DNA from: Zygotorulaspora mrakii
Taxonomy: Eukaryota; Ascomycota; Saccharomycetes; Saccharomycetales; Saccharomycetaceae
DNA: 64,000 nt
Assembly (NCBI RefSeq): GCF_013402915.1
Contig: NC_050720.1
Location: forward strand, 868,001 to 932,000
Reading direction: 5' to 3'
Every line of letters begins with the position of its first letter. The first letter of the stretch is position 1. Positions 9,497-19,656 of the stretch are shown here, one piece after another. The translations under genes were made by a program, and so were the position numbers. The notes under the pieces were generated by a model, which saw only the letters and a program-made list of their open reading frames with translations, ran no database searches and had not been told where the DNA came from.

Positions 9497-10387
9497 TCAT
9501 TCTTCCTGAGGCGGTACCCAAGGAGCAGGTTTAAAAAACTGTTGATCCTTTAAAACGTCTTGTTTGAATCTATCCCTATCATCGCAAAATTCCAGCAGAT
9601 ATTCTATCTCGAGTTCATGACATTGTCTTCCCAAAATGACTAGTGAATGAAGTGGTTCACCTGAGTCGTAAGTGGCAAGTTCTTCAATCGTACCAGATTT
9701 GAAAGTCTGAGTTGCTGATCCCAGTCTACTAATGGCAACAACGGGGGTGTCTGCAGTGTACGCTTGGGTATTTCTTTTTTCCTCAATCTCCAGCAATTGT
9801 TCACAACACTCAGAAATGGACATGTAGCGGGGTGGCTCATAGATCAACCTGCCTCTGGCCATGTTTTCAATACTCTGTTCCTTCACCTTGATATCCAATA
9901 AGACTAAGGTATGAAGCCCAATTTTTCGATTCTCTAAAATCTTATCGTACCATGAATCTGGCCTCCAGTTATCTGTGAAAAAGACCATAGAAATGGTTTG
10001 ACCAAAATTGTAAAGCTGCAGACCACAAGACCCAACAGCATTCATAACAGAGGCATTATGGATAATTTCCACAGGTGTGTTTTGCTTCTTTGCCCTCAAG
10101 ACCAAATCCGTGTGAGTCGTAGCTCCGAATGGATCTCCTACAACTAAAAATGCGACATTTTCTTTGTCAGAATTGCGTATAATTTCCTCTGAACAACTTT
10201 CAACCAATTCTCTATCAGCTAAAATAACAGGTTTTCCATAGAACTCTTCCAGCTCTTCTTTAGATGCGGCCATAAGAATACTTGTGTAATGCTCCAAGTA
10301 AACACGATCACATCTTTTAATGGCCTCAAGACCACGTACTGTTATATCAGACTTATAAGAAAGTCCCAAACCAATCAAGTAAAGCAT
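9497..10387 (-). CDS. DPH5: Diphthine synthase (diphthamide methyltransferase)
   Basis: A 296-residue orthologue of yeast Dph5 (300 residues), the AdoMet-dependent methyltransferase that methylates the modified histidine of elongation factor 2 on the way to diphthamide. The tetrapyrrole-methylase fold is clear: [19 protein letters not shown] at the N-terminus, [15 protein letters not shown] near residues 82-96, and [14 protein letters not shown] near 118-131. The C-terminus is acidic (WVPPQEE), as in other fungal Dph5 proteins. It is cytosolic, with no targeting sequence. It shares a divergent intergenic region with TAG1, the same arrangement as YLR172C-YLR173W in S. cerevisiae. Confidence 0.97.
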   Translation of the reverse strand: MLYLIGLGLSYKSDITVRGLEAIKRCDRVYLEHYTSILMAASKEELEEFYGKPVILADRELVESCSEEIIRNSDKENVAFLVVGDPFGATTHTDLVLRAKKQNTPVEIIHNASVMNAVGSCGLQLYNFGQTISMVFFTDNWRPDSWYDKILENRKIGLHTLVLLDIKVKEQSIENMARGRLIYEPPRYMSISECCEQLLEIEEKRNTQAYTADTPVVAISRLGSATQTFKSGTIEELATYDSGEPLHSLVILGRQCHELEIEYLLEFCDDRDRFKQDVLKDQQFFKPAPWVPPQEE

Positions 10388-10781
10388 CTCAAAGTACCTA
10401 AGTTGGTCTATTTTATGAATGTATGTATTCCTTTATTAGTTATACTGATGATTCTCCCAGGCTTTTTTTTAGCAGAGCGTTGATTTCGTATATTGGAAAA
10501 ATCTTCATCATCTGCAACTCCCCTGCATCCTATGCCCTTTTTATTACATGGAGCAACACACAAAGCACATAAGGGACTTGGGCGAAGAGCCAGCTCAGTA
10601 ATTAGTGTCTTTCCCAATAATTAAGGAGCGTCTGTGTATAGTGGAAACTCTCATAGGAGTTGTTATTTAACGTTTATCGAAAATTTTATACGCCCTCCAA
10701 TATTCCAGGTGCCCAGGAAAACTTCTTAGGCGGTTCAACGATTAGTGAACACAAATCATTATTTGTATTAGTTATTGAGCG
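10388..10781. other. Divergent promoter region DPH5/TAG1
   Basis: About 390 bases between two divergent starts. Short frames on both strands have no family resemblance. No strong TATA box was identified. Confidence 0.4.
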
Positions 10782-12575
10782 ATGAATGATGATTTAGAAA
10801 CCCAGCCGTTAGTACAGCATCAATCAAACGAGACGGCAACCGCTCCAACTGAAATTTCAGAAGAGCGCCATGGGAGACTGCCCTCTGGTGTGAAATTGTC
10901 AGCGATATCATTGGCCATATTTGCGCTCATAATCGTAGTCATTGCTGGTATTCGGCTCTCTCACAATCTGCCCTCTGAGCAGGATATTGAAGATAGCGTT
11001 CTTTCTGTTTCAAATTGGAAAGTCCAAAAAGTTCACTTAGATGGTTGGACAAATGGCCATGATTTAAATAATGAGGGCGGCAAGGCCCTACAGATAACTA
11101 TGGAACTAGACTATTGGATTGATTACGATAGCTGGCTGCAAGCGAATGATACTGAGTTGAGCCACTCAGAAAAGAAGCGCTACCGTTTCGTAAGTGAGCG
11201 ATTGGTACGAAATGCCTGCTTTGCGGTTAATAATCTCACAACTTTTGATGGTGAAATCAATAATAACAATACTGTGGGATCTCTCAGTGTACATCAGCCC
11301 ATTTGCATAGACTTGCACAATAACATATCCACTAGATTGAATTTGACTTTATATTTGGAGCCTAATATGGATAACATTTTCCGCGTTCTGAAGAAAATAT
11401 GGAGGCATCAATATGACGAGCTGGATCTCTCATCGGTAGTTGATGTAACTCTCAGTAAACAAGCAACATTTTTTGCATACCAATGGGGATTTCCATTAGC
11501 CAGACTAAGAAATTTGCAGGTGAATTGGAAGTCAATAATTGATTGGAATGACATTACTCCTACTCTGGGTCAGCTTAGGCATCATTTAAACCAATTGACG
11601 ATAAAGAGACTTTTTGTCACCGATTCCGTAAATGGATTTCGTGTCCATGCTGAAGCGGAATTGGTGGAAAAGATCGAGCTTTTGGAATGGATTGAACTGC
11701 CTCAAGATTCAATTTTTCCCTTGATAAATTGGGAGTTGAAGATACAAGATTGCAATAACGAATATAGTATAGAACTTCCTAATGCCTTTTGCTTTACAGA
11801 TGCGTTTAAAATCAGCGATGCTCCCAAATTATCTGCTTACAGTGATATCGAAGGGCCTTTACCCGATTCTCTACTGTCTGATGTATGTTGGTCAGATGAG
11901 GAGAATGCCATAACCCCTATGACTAATCTATTAAACAAAATCTTCAATGGTACTGAACTGATAACTATGGAAGTGAAGGGTCATACAACAACAATGGGTA
12001 ATGACGACCTCAAATCAATCATTCCTTTAGACATCCTGGACAAAGCTTTGAGCAAAATTTCTTTTTTTCCCATTGGTACGAATTTCACGCTAAATTCCGA
12101 TACTTTAATTCAAGATGTCACCATAAATGGATTGAAGATCAAGTGGGTCACTAGCTTTCTGGGAGAAAAGAGGCTTAGTATAGCAGGCAAAGTCGTAGCA
12201 TTGATATCTTTGCCATTCTATGAGACTAATAAGAATCGTTTAATGATCCAACATATCAAAGGTGATTCCAGGCTTTATCATGATGGTAAGCATTTTGTAA
12301 CCATTCCGATGAAATATTGGTCTAGAGCATCTTCCCGAATTTTTCGCGATGAGGAAATAGGAACAGCAGTGATAGAGGTATCTTTTGACATCAAGGATGA
12401 TGAAGTGCAAGTTGTGAACAGCGTAGAACTGACACGTGTGCTAAACGAAATATTATTAAAGGGAAAGGCTATAGTTGATCTATCAAGTAATTTAGATGTG
12501 CTACTCACAAGTCCGTTAGGAGAAATGGCATTAATGGGACTGAAGGGTAAAGGGAAAGCTTTGGTTCGTTCATGA
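10782..12575 (+). CDS. TAG1: Vacuolar membrane glycoprotein Tag1 (YLR173W family)
   Basis: A 597-residue protein syntenic with and similar in build to YLR173W/Tag1 (about 608 residues), a vacuolar membrane protein reported to end autophagy during prolonged starvation. A single membrane segment lies at about residues 38-58 (a run around AISLAIFALIIVVIAGI), after a short hydrophilic N-terminus. The remainder should be luminal: it has several N-glycosylation sequons (NLT, NNT, NIS) and a C-terminal DUF3712-like region repeating a hydrophobic beta pattern. This topology, a short cytosolic tail with a large lumenal domain, fits the reported protein. The frame is intact. Assignment rests on synteny with DPH5, length and architecture. 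Confidence 0.9.
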   Translation: MNDDLETQPLVQHQSNETATAPTEISEERHGRLPSGVKLSAISLAIFALIIVVIAGIRLSHNLPSEQDIEDSVLSVSNWKVQKVHLDGWTNGHDLNNEGGKALQITMELDYWIDYDSWLQANDTELSHSEKKRYRFVSERLVRNACFAVNNLTTFDGEINNNNTVGSLSVHQPICIDLHNNISTRLNLTLYLEPNMDNIFRVLKKIWRHQYDELDLSSVVDVTLSKQATFFAYQWGFPLARLRNLQVNWKSIIDWNDITPTLGQLRHHLNQLTIKRLFVTDSVNGFRVHAEAELVEKIELLEWIELPQDSIFPLINWELKIQDCNNEYSIELPNAFCFTDAFKISDAPKLSAYSDIEGPLPDSLLSDVCWSDEENAITPMTNLLNKIFNGTELITMEVKGHTTTMGNDDLKSIIPLDILDKALSKISFFPIGTNFTLNSDTLIQDVTINGLKIKWVTSFLGEKRLSIAGKVVALISLPFYETNKNRLMIQHIKGDSRLYHDGKHFVTIPMKYWSRASSRIFRDEEIGTAVIEVSFDIKDDEVQVVNSVELTRVLNEILLKGKAIVDLSSNLDVLLTSPLGEMALMGLKGKGKALVRS

Positions 12576-13172
12576 GCGGGAAAGTTTGATAATTTATTTT
12601 TTTATGCTTAATTATATACGGGTTATTGTATAAATTAAGAGTTGGCTTATTAAGTACGCATTTTCTCCTGTTTTTAAAAATAGGCTCCGGCGTTTACGCA
12701 TAGAGCTTCTTGTACTTCTTTTGCATATTAGTTCGGTAGAAATACTTAAAAAATATTTTCTTAGATCTATAAAAACTGCATCGTACATATTCCACAGCTG
12801 TGTGGTGTTACTCGAAATCAATCTGAGACAGAGGCTAAAATGAAGAACAGATAAAATCGAATGCCAAAAAACCTAGTGCGCTAGACAAGCATCATTGGTT
12901 GTCTTGAATTACATCTTAGAAGAGATGCACATATGTCAGGTTTATTTGATGACAATTTTTGAATGATATTTCAAATTCGACCGTTATTGAACTTAAAACG
13001 TAGCTCCATAACTTTTAGCGTCAACGTTCTCGACTGCACTGACTTTTTCAAAACAAATAATGACCGCAAAATATGATGAATAATAGTTATAGTAATAATA
13101 ACAATAAGTGAAAATTAATAAAATGAAATAATAAAGATTTGGGGGAAAAAGTCATCAAACATAATTCGTAAA
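12576..13172. other. Convergent 3' region TAG1/PIN4
   Basis: About 600 AT-rich bases between two convergent genes, with runs of A/T that can serve as poly(A) signals. No gene or RNA was recognised. Confidence 0.45.
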
Positions 13173-15125
13173 TTACCATAAAGTTTTTCTAGCGTTCGCA
13201 TTACCGTTGCTCAAAGTGTTAGAGCCTGCTGCATTGCCCTGTAGATCCAGGCCGCTAAGAGACCGACTTAAACCTTCTTCGAGTCCATTACCAAATCCTG
13301 TATGACCCAGAGAAGTATACATCATATCATTATTATTGACTCCTGATAAAGAATCATCATGTATAGATTGAATCGAAAAATTTGAATGCATAGATCCATT
13401 GGTATGCTGCGGTAGCAATTGGCCTTTAGGTTGTTGTTGTTGTTGTTGCTGTTGCTGTTGCTGAACTTCTGTCATTTGCAGATTGGTAGATGAACTCGCG
13501 AAAAAAGATGTAGGCACACGATGCTGAGGAGTATTGGGTTGAACATTAGTTGTAGGAGGGGATATACCGTTGTTTCTCAAAAGAGGGTTTACAGTGTTTA
13601 TTTGTGAATGGTTTGTCGTATAGCCCGAAGGAATTCTGGAAGAAGGAGTTAAAGCAGCCTGCTGTCTTAAGAAAGATTGTTGTTGTTGCTGATTTGATTG
13701 AATTTCCGTATTATGTAGTGCAATTGGTTGCATCAACTGTGATGGAGAGTTGGAACTCGATTGAACCAATGGAGTAGCACCATTCTGCGAGCTTGTTTGT
13801 GGTACCATTTTGGCCTGGCTAGATAACTTTGGTGTGGTAGAAGCACTTCCGCTAGCTCCAAGATTTGGATGACTAATTGCATTGTTCACTGGATTACCTG
13901 ATGCAGCTGCAACTGATGCAGCCGCATGCGCTTGCAATAAACTTGTATAGGAATGAGATCTGTTCATAGAACCGCCGGTAGAGCTAGGTTGCAAAGGATT
14001 CATCATTGAATTTTGATCTTGTTGTTGTAAATGTGATTGTAAAGTGGCGTGATCCAATAATTTTCTTCTAATTACAATAAAAGTTGGGTCATACACTTCC
14101 ACAAGACCCAAAAATGAACATAATACATTGATAATCCTCTTATGACCAGCTGATAGGCCAAGAGGATATGCTAGTTCATAATAAAATCTTTCTCTATCCT
14201 TGAAAAGTAAAAGCTGAGAATAAATTTCCAACGTGTCAGGATCATTGAAATCTAGCTGCTGAGGCGGCAATGGTAACGTACTTGAAGAAGGTAGCGGTGC
14301 ATAATATCTTTCATTGCTCAACACCCCAGCAGGCATTGCAGACTGTTGTTGTTGAATCTGCTGAGACTGCTGTGAATTAGAAGGCTGGATCTGCTGAGAC
14401 GACAGCTGAAGCTGTTGATGCGATTGAGATAATTGCGTCTGGAAGAATGAACTTGCTGTATTTTGAGCTGATAAAAGACCACCTGTGTTCTTATTATTCG
14501 TTTGATTGGAAGAGCCTGCAGCATCACCAAAAAAAGTCGAGAATAACTGTGTGTTAGAAGGATTTGCGTTCGTAGAACTTTTATTCAGAGAATGCAATGA
14601 AAGATTAGAAAGAGATTTATGCTGTTCTTCAAGTTGACCCCGTTTTTCTCTCTTTTCACGCTCAATTCTTTCCCTCTCTGCTTGCGGCAGCATCTTTTTA
14701 TATTCCACTCTCAGCCTGCGACCGCCAATTTCCTTTCCATTTAACGAATTCAAGACCTGCGTAGTTTCATTTGTATTGGTGAAATTCGCAAATGCCAACC
14801 CTCTGAATACACCATTGTCAAAATGGTAATTAAAGGCATATGGTAAAGGCAAGCTCATTTTTGCAATGACATCCAAAAGTTGCTCTTTTTTTATGGCAAA
14901 TGGGATGTTTTTGATGACTATTGCCGTTGGTATAACGTCATCATCATTCCCACTTCCATTCTCGCCATCATCTGCACTTTGCTGTTGTTGATCCTCGTGC
15001 TGTCTCGCCTCATCATCTGCAAATGCATCCTCTGTCTCATTCTTATAAAGAGATCCTTCGTCTAAAGCTGCAGGGAAGGTAGTACCAACCCCAGTTGGGG
15101 CTGGGGTTGCGTCGACTTCGCTCAT
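13173..15125 (-). CDS. PIN4: Pin4/Mdt1-type RRM protein, Rad53 partner
   Basis: A 650-residue protein matching yeast Pin4 (668 residues), an RNA-binding protein involved in the G2/M DNA-damage response that interacts with the Rad53 FHA1 domain. An RRM spans about residues 67-145, with RNP-like VIKNIPF and FRGLAFANF. An R3H-like region (about residues 300-365, around FKDRERFYYELAYPLG) follows, as in other Pin4 proteins. The rest is low-complexity and rich in Gln, Asn and Ser, with a pure CAA/CAG-encoded glutamine run near the C-terminus (plus coordinates about 13430-13465). Several TQ and SQ dipeptides are candidate checkpoint-kinase sites. It diverges from SBH1. Confidence 0.95.
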   Translation of the reverse strand: MSEVDATPAPTGVGTTFPAALDEGSLYKNETEDAFADDEARQHEDQQQQSADDGENGSGNDDDVIPTAIVIKNIPFAIKKEQLLDVIAKMSLPLPYAFNYHFDNGVFRGLAFANFTNTNETTQVLNSLNGKEIGGRRLRVEYKKMLPQAERERIEREKREKRGQLEEQHKSLSNLSLHSLNKSSTNANPSNTQLFSTFFGDAAGSSNQTNNKNTGGLLSAQNTASSFFQTQLSQSHQQLQLSSQQIQPSNSQQSQQIQQQQSAMPAGVLSNERYYAPLPSSSTLPLPPQQLDFNDPDTLEIYSQLLLFKDRERFYYELAYPLGLSAGHKRIINVLCSFLGLVEVYDPTFIVIRRKLLDHATLQSHLQQQDQNSMMNPLQPSSTGGSMNRSHSYTSLLQAHAAASVAAASGNPVNNAISHPNLGASGSASTTPKLSSQAKMVPQTSSQNGATPLVQSSSNSPSQLMQPIALHNTEIQSNQQQQQSFLRQQAALTPSSRIPSGYTTNHSQINTVNPLLRNNGISPPTTNVQPNTPQHRVPTSFFASSSTNLQMTEVQQQQQQQQQQQPKGQLLPQHTNGSMHSNFSIQSIHDDSLSGVNNNDMMYTSLGHTGFGNGLEEGLSRSLSGLDLQGNAAGSNTLSNGNANARKTLW

Positions 15126-15592
15126 CTTAAATATATTCTACTTTCCGTCTTTATCTGTTCCAAACTAGAAGTAAATTGAAATACGATATAGTTTTAAGAA
15201 AAGGCCGTCAAATCTAAAGGACCCTATTATCAAAATAAAGTGGAAAGACTGCTTTACTCAACTTAGATAATGATCAGGCGCGCCGATAATGAACTCTGCT
15301 CTACTCTATCACAAAGATGATTAAGAACCGTCTTCCGCCATAAACATCACTTGACATATACGTTCATCATTTTTCATAGGGGCGGCGTACACGCTGCTTC
15401 GCCAGATACGCATGTACGATTTGAGCCGGGTAACATGGTCTTTTGCAAAAGTTTCAGTAAACGTATTCTGTAAGCAGTAGACGATTTGAAGGCGATATGA
15501 CACGTCAAATGTAGAAAAAGACAGTACCTTAAAATCATTGATAAGCCGTACCTTGTTGATTGTTCAGAGCTATTTTCATCAGTTTGTTATCT
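15126..15592. other. Divergent promoter region PIN4/SBH1
   Basis: About 470 bases. A 60-codon minus-strand frame (15321-15503) has no recognisable similarity and is probably spurious. Confidence 0.4.
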
Positions 15593-15865
15593 ATGTCTAC
15601 TACAGCTACGCCTCCAGGTGGTCAACGTACTTTACAGAAGAGAAGACAGGCACAAAATGCAAAGGACAAACAGTTGAAGCAAACACCAGCTTCCAGTAGA
15701 CAGGCAGGGCATGGTGGTTCCTCTAGCTCTATATTGAAGATCTACACGGACGAAGCCAATGGATTGAGGGTGGACCCCTTGGTGGTCTTATTCCTTGCTG
15801 TTGGATTTATCTTTTCTGTTGTCGCTCTACATGTGATTGCCAAGGTTACTGGTAAGATCTTTTAG
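15593..15865 (+). CDS. SBH1: Sec61 complex beta subunit
   Basis: A 90-residue tail-anchored protein matching Sbh1/Sbh2 (82 and 88 residues), the beta subunit of the ER Sec61/Ssh1 translocon. The start MSTTATPPGGQRTLQKRR was chosen because the 11 codons upstream are not conserved. The Sec61-beta signature SSILKIYTDEANGLRVDPL precedes one C-terminal membrane span (about residues 62-84). Its neighbour AIM10 is also next to SBH1 in S. cerevisiae, so the single copy here is named SBH1. The gene is convergent with AIM10. Confidence 0.96.
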   Translation: MSTTATPPGGQRTLQKRRQAQNAKDKQLKQTPASSRQAGHGGSSSSILKIYTDEANGLRVDPLVVLFLAVGFIFSVVALHVIAKVTGKIF

Positions 15866-16006
15866 ATAGCATTGGAACACCTTTGCATTACGTGAAGCAG
15901 TCATATAACGTCTATTAAATTTAGAATATGTACAAAATATAAACATGTATATGTCTCCCTAATCCATTATTCTAATAAAAGAGTAGTGCGAGCTGTGCTC
16001 GATGAC

Positions 16007-17725
16007 TCATGATAAGTATTTTAAAAGTATCTTGACAACGTCCTTCGCATATTCAACTGGGACAATATGTTTTTCCACATAGCCCGAAGTGCTCTTGACA
16101 ATTTCCCATCTGTACTTTTCTTTGAGGTCGAGAAACTCTTTTTCCCAATCAGTACCAATTAGCGCACCTCTAAGCTCAATTTCAACTAGCGGCCAATTTT
16201 TGGGACCTACTATGAGACATAATGGAATTCCTATTGCGTGTGACAGCCGAATTCTAGCACCCAATCCTAATTTTTTGCTAAATGAATGCATGATTTCTCC
16301 TGAAAGATTGGTGCCCTTGAATTGGCACTGGAGTAACGATATAATCTCTTGTTCATTTTTCATATGCGGCGAGATACAAAGGGATAGGAGGTATGGTGCC
16401 ACGCTAGTTGGCCATTTGAAACCATTGTCGTCTCTAGTCAGTTCACCAATCGCACCGATCAATCTACTCACGCCTATACCATAGCATCCCATCTCAATAG
16501 GTATTCCACGTTGGTTATCTTTTCCTACAAATGTCGCATGCAATGGTTCACTGTACTTCGTTCCCAAATAGAAAGTATGGCCCACTTCAATAGTTTTCAT
16601 ACCCGACAGATGACCCTCGTGGCAGGAACCGCAAATCTCATTCTCCTGGGCCTGGACTATTGAAACGTCATCAATTTGTCCAAAATTGTTTTTTAAATAT
16701 TGATTGAGAGGAAAATCAGGAAAATTGGATCTGGAATTAAGCCTGCAATCCATTATTCGAAGCACTCGTGTCAGCATAATGTCTTCATTCTCCTGCTTGA
16801 AAATTTGCAAAATTTCTTCGTTGCGTTTCATATTAAAAACTGAGTCCATATCATGATCTACCGCTTCTAAAGCCAAGTTCCAATTCAATTCCCGATTTCG
16901 TGGATAGTAAAAGCAGAGTAGTGTTTTTCGATCAGCTGAAAGTGAATATTTAACTGAGACATCGCCAAAATACTCCCCCTCTTTGATGGGATACGATTCC
17001 GCCTTTTCGACGTTCGAAATCGCCCCACAATTTGAACATTTCAGCAGTGTATCTTCACCGGATTCATGCATATAATGGTATTCTTTACTAAGATCACCAC
17101 CAATACTACCGCTATCGGCCCACGCACTTACGAACGGAATTCTAAGATCTCCGAAAATTTTATCGTAAACGTCATTAACTCTCTCGAACATTTTGATTGC
17201 TTCTTCTTTGCTAGATACAAATGAATAAGCGTCCTTCATAAGAAACTCACGTCCTCTTAATAGACCTCCTCGAGGCCTTAATTCATCTCTATATTTTCTT
17301 GAGATCTGATAAACTAAAACAGGCATGTCTTTGTGACTTGTAATGAAATTACCCATTAAGCTAGTTATATCTTCTTCACAGGTTGCCGTCAGACAATGCT
17401 CTGCCTTCTTGGCATCCTTCAACTTGAATAGCTCTTTGTTTGACCATCGGCCTGTCTGTTCCCAAAGTAACTTTGGTGATAAAGAGCTCAACGATACTTC
17501 AAGAGCGTCTCCATCAGTATTCATGCGATAACGAATAATATCTTCTACCTTACGCAGAGAACGGAGTCCCAGAGGAAGCCATTGCACCAATCCACTTTGA
17601 GACTGCCTGACAAATCCTAAAGTCTGTAACAAATCATGCGTTGGATGCGATTTTAGAGTTTCCTTGGTTAGAGCATTTGGTTGAAATAAATGGTAAGATC
17701 TGCGTATTATGGAAATTTTGAACAT
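16007..17725 (-). CDS. AIM10: Mitochondrial prolyl-tRNA synthetase
   Basis: A 572-residue protein matching Aim10 (576 residues), the bacterial-type class II ProRS of yeast mitochondria. The N-terminus (MFKISIIRRSYHLFQPN) is a plausible import signal. Class II motif 2 is in RPRGGLLRGREFLMKDAYSF near residues 151-170. The insertion has Cys-x2-Cys pairs (CSNCG, CGSCH). Motif 3 lies in GCYGIGVSRLIGAIGE near residues 415-430, and the anticodon-binding domain follows (KLGLGARIRLSHAIGIPLCL). ILV1 lies upstream in the same direction. Confidence 0.95.
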   Translation of the reverse strand: MFKISIIRRSYHLFQPNALTKETLKSHPTHDLLQTLGFVRQSQSGLVQWLPLGLRSLRKVEDIIRYRMNTDGDALEVSLSSLSPKLLWEQTGRWSNKELFKLKDAKKAEHCLTATCEEDITSLMGNFITSHKDMPVLVYQISRKYRDELRPRGGLLRGREFLMKDAYSFVSSKEEAIKMFERVNDVYDKIFGDLRIPFVSAWADSGSIGGDLSKEYHYMHESGEDTLLKCSNCGAISNVEKAESYPIKEGEYFGDVSVKYSLSADRKTLLCFYYPRNRELNWNLALEAVDHDMDSVFNMKRNEEILQIFKQENEDIMLTRVLRIMDCRLNSRSNFPDFPLNQYLKNNFGQIDDVSIVQAQENEICGSCHEGHLSGMKTIEVGHTFYLGTKYSEPLHATFVGKDNQRGIPIEMGCYGIGVSRLIGAIGELTRDDNGFKWPTSVAPYLLSLCISPHMKNEQEIISLLQCQFKGTNLSGEIMHSFSKKLGLGARIRLSHAIGIPLCLIVGPKNWPLVEIELRGALIGTDWEKEFLDLKEKYRWEIVKSTSGYVEKHIVPVEYAKDVVKILLKYLS

Positions 17726-17949
17726 CGCATACGATCAACGGCAGGCAGGTCTTGTTACATATCCTTTGTCTAATTTGATATGCGCGTACATTATAAATTC
17801 GTAACCAAATATCTAAAGTGCCAATGAGATACAAAACCATCGAAAATAAAAAAAAATATATATTAACTGAGACATATATAATTTAAAGTAGCCTTGACGA
17901 ATGACAAGTCCTTGACAATAGGAAAAATAGCATTCAAATGCATACTTTT

Positions 17950-19656
17950 TCAGTATTTCAAGAATTTTTGATAGACCATGTTATCAGTTTCATCTTGGTA
18001 TTGGTAACCAATATCGTCCAAAAATTTCTGGAATGTTAGGTTTTCTCTAGGTGGTACAGAGATCCCAGCCAATACTTTACCAATATCAGCACCATGATTT
18101 CTATAGTGAAATAAAGTCAAATTCCATGAATCGCTTAAACCAAGCAAAAAGTTTGTCAAAGCGCCAGGTCTTTCGGGGAACTCAAATGAGATGACTCTTT
18201 CATTGGGTACTTTAGAGGCACCGCCAACCAAATATCTGCCATGGGATTTAGCCATTTCATTGTCTGATATATCTACAGCCTCAAAGCCAAGCGCATGGAT
18301 CTGTTGCATGACTTGCTTGATTTCCTTTTCACGATCAACAACATTAAATGAAGTGTAGATGTAAGCCTTTGGAACTTCACTGGTTGATTCATGACGGTGT
18401 TCATTGTAGCGGTATGAGAACTCTGTAACAGATCTTGGATGAATGACTTTTTGCAATTTCTTAAAAGATCCGGGAACATCTGGAATTGTAACTAACATGA
18501 AAACCTCTTTACCTTCACCAAGTACTGCACGTTCAGAGACAAATCTCAATCTATCAAAATTCATATTAGCTCCGGATAGGATAGGGACATAGGTATGCTT
18601 GGAGTGATCAATTTCTGGATGTAATTGAGTAATATATTTTTTCATACCTGCAACAGATAAAGCACCTGATGGTTCTACAATACTTCTTGTATCTTCAAAT
18701 ACATCCTTAACCGCGGCACAAATTTCATCAGTATTCACAAGAACCACTTCATCAACGACTTCCTGACATACTCGGAAGGTTTCCTCACCAATAATCCGTA
18801 CTGAGGTACCATCTGCAAAAGTGCCAACAGTGGTTAATGGGACTCTTTTACCGTGTTTCAAACATGTGTAAAGTGTTGGTGAATCATGTGTTTCAACACC
18901 AATAATCTTGATATGAGGGGCAATTCTTTTCAAGTATGAACCTACACCAGAAATCAACCCACCACCACCACAAGGAACGAAAACAGCGCCGATTTTGTTG
19001 GAATTGTGCACCTGTCTCAATATCTCCATAGCGACAGTACCTTGACCTGCAATAACATAAGGATGGTCAAAGGGCGGAATATTTGTCAGTCCACGTTCTT
19101 CCGATAGACGTGTACATTCAGCTTTTGCCTCATCAAAGTCATTACCATATAGGACAACTTGAGAGCCCAAACGGGATACATTTTGATACTTGATAGAGGG
19201 TGTGGACACTGGCATAACAATTGTTGCTGGTATATTCATATGTTTAGCGGCGAAAGCGACACCTTGAGCATGATTGCCCGCGGAACAGGCAATAACACCT
19301 TGATTTCTTTGACCATCTTCTAGTTTAGCGATCATATTGTAGGCACCACGGAGTTTGAAGGAGAAGACTGGCAACAGATCTTCTCTTTTCAATTGAACAC
19401 TGGAATTTAAACGTGAAGATAATCCAACTGCGTGGGAAATTGGGGACTCGTCAATAACATCGTAAACTGAGGAGCGTAATACTAAACGAACATAATCGGG
19501 AGTGTTATCAGGCTGTAATTCATCCAATTTTAGCTCAGAGTGCAATTTAACTAATGATGGTGATAAATGCTGTTGGTGAAATTTGGCACGCAGTTGTAAA
19601 ACCAACGCATTTCCAGATCGCCTACCGACAATCGATCTAACAGGAAATGTAAGCAT
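17950..19656 (-). CDS. ILV1: Threonine deaminase (threonine dehydratase)
   Basis: A 568-residue mitochondrial enzyme, S. cerevisiae Ilv1 being 576, that converts threonine to 2-oxobutyrate and ammonia, the first step of isoleucine synthesis, using pyridoxal phosphate. The first 25 or so residues ([20 protein letters not shown]) are an import signal. The PLP lysine is K101 in [10 protein letters not shown]. The phosphate-binding glycine loop is CGGGGLISG near residue 228. Two ACT-like regulatory domains fill the C-terminal third, with one unit starting at [12 protein letters not shown] and the next at [13 protein letters not shown]; in this family they mediate feedback inhibition by isoleucine and activation by valine. 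A Gcn4-type site lies about 200 bases upstream. Confidence 0.98.
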   Translation of the reverse strand: MLTFPVRSIVGRRSGNALVLQLRAKFHQQHLSPSLVKLHSELKLDELQPDNTPDYVRLVLRSSVYDVIDESPISHAVGLSSRLNSSVQLKREDLLPVFSFKLRGAYNMIAKLEDGQRNQGVIACSAGNHAQGVAFAAKHMNIPATIVMPVSTPSIKYQNVSRLGSQVVLYGNDFDEAKAECTRLSEERGLTNIPPFDHPYVIAGQGTVAMEILRQVHNSNKIGAVFVPCGGGGLISGVGSYLKRIAPHIKIIGVETHDSPTLYTCLKHGKRVPLTTVGTFADGTSVRIIGEETFRVCQEVVDEVVLVNTDEICAAVKDVFEDTRSIVEPSGALSVAGMKKYITQLHPEIDHSKHTYVPILSGANMNFDRLRFVSERAVLGEGKEVFMLVTIPDVPGSFKKLQKVIHPRSVTEFSYRYNEHRHESTSEVPKAYIYTSFNVVDREKEIKQVMQQIHALGFEAVDISDNEMAKSHGRYLVGGASKVPNERVISFEFPERPGALTNFLLGLSDSWNLTLFHYRNHGADIGKVLAGISVPPRENLTFQKFLDDIGYQYQDETDNMVYQKFLKY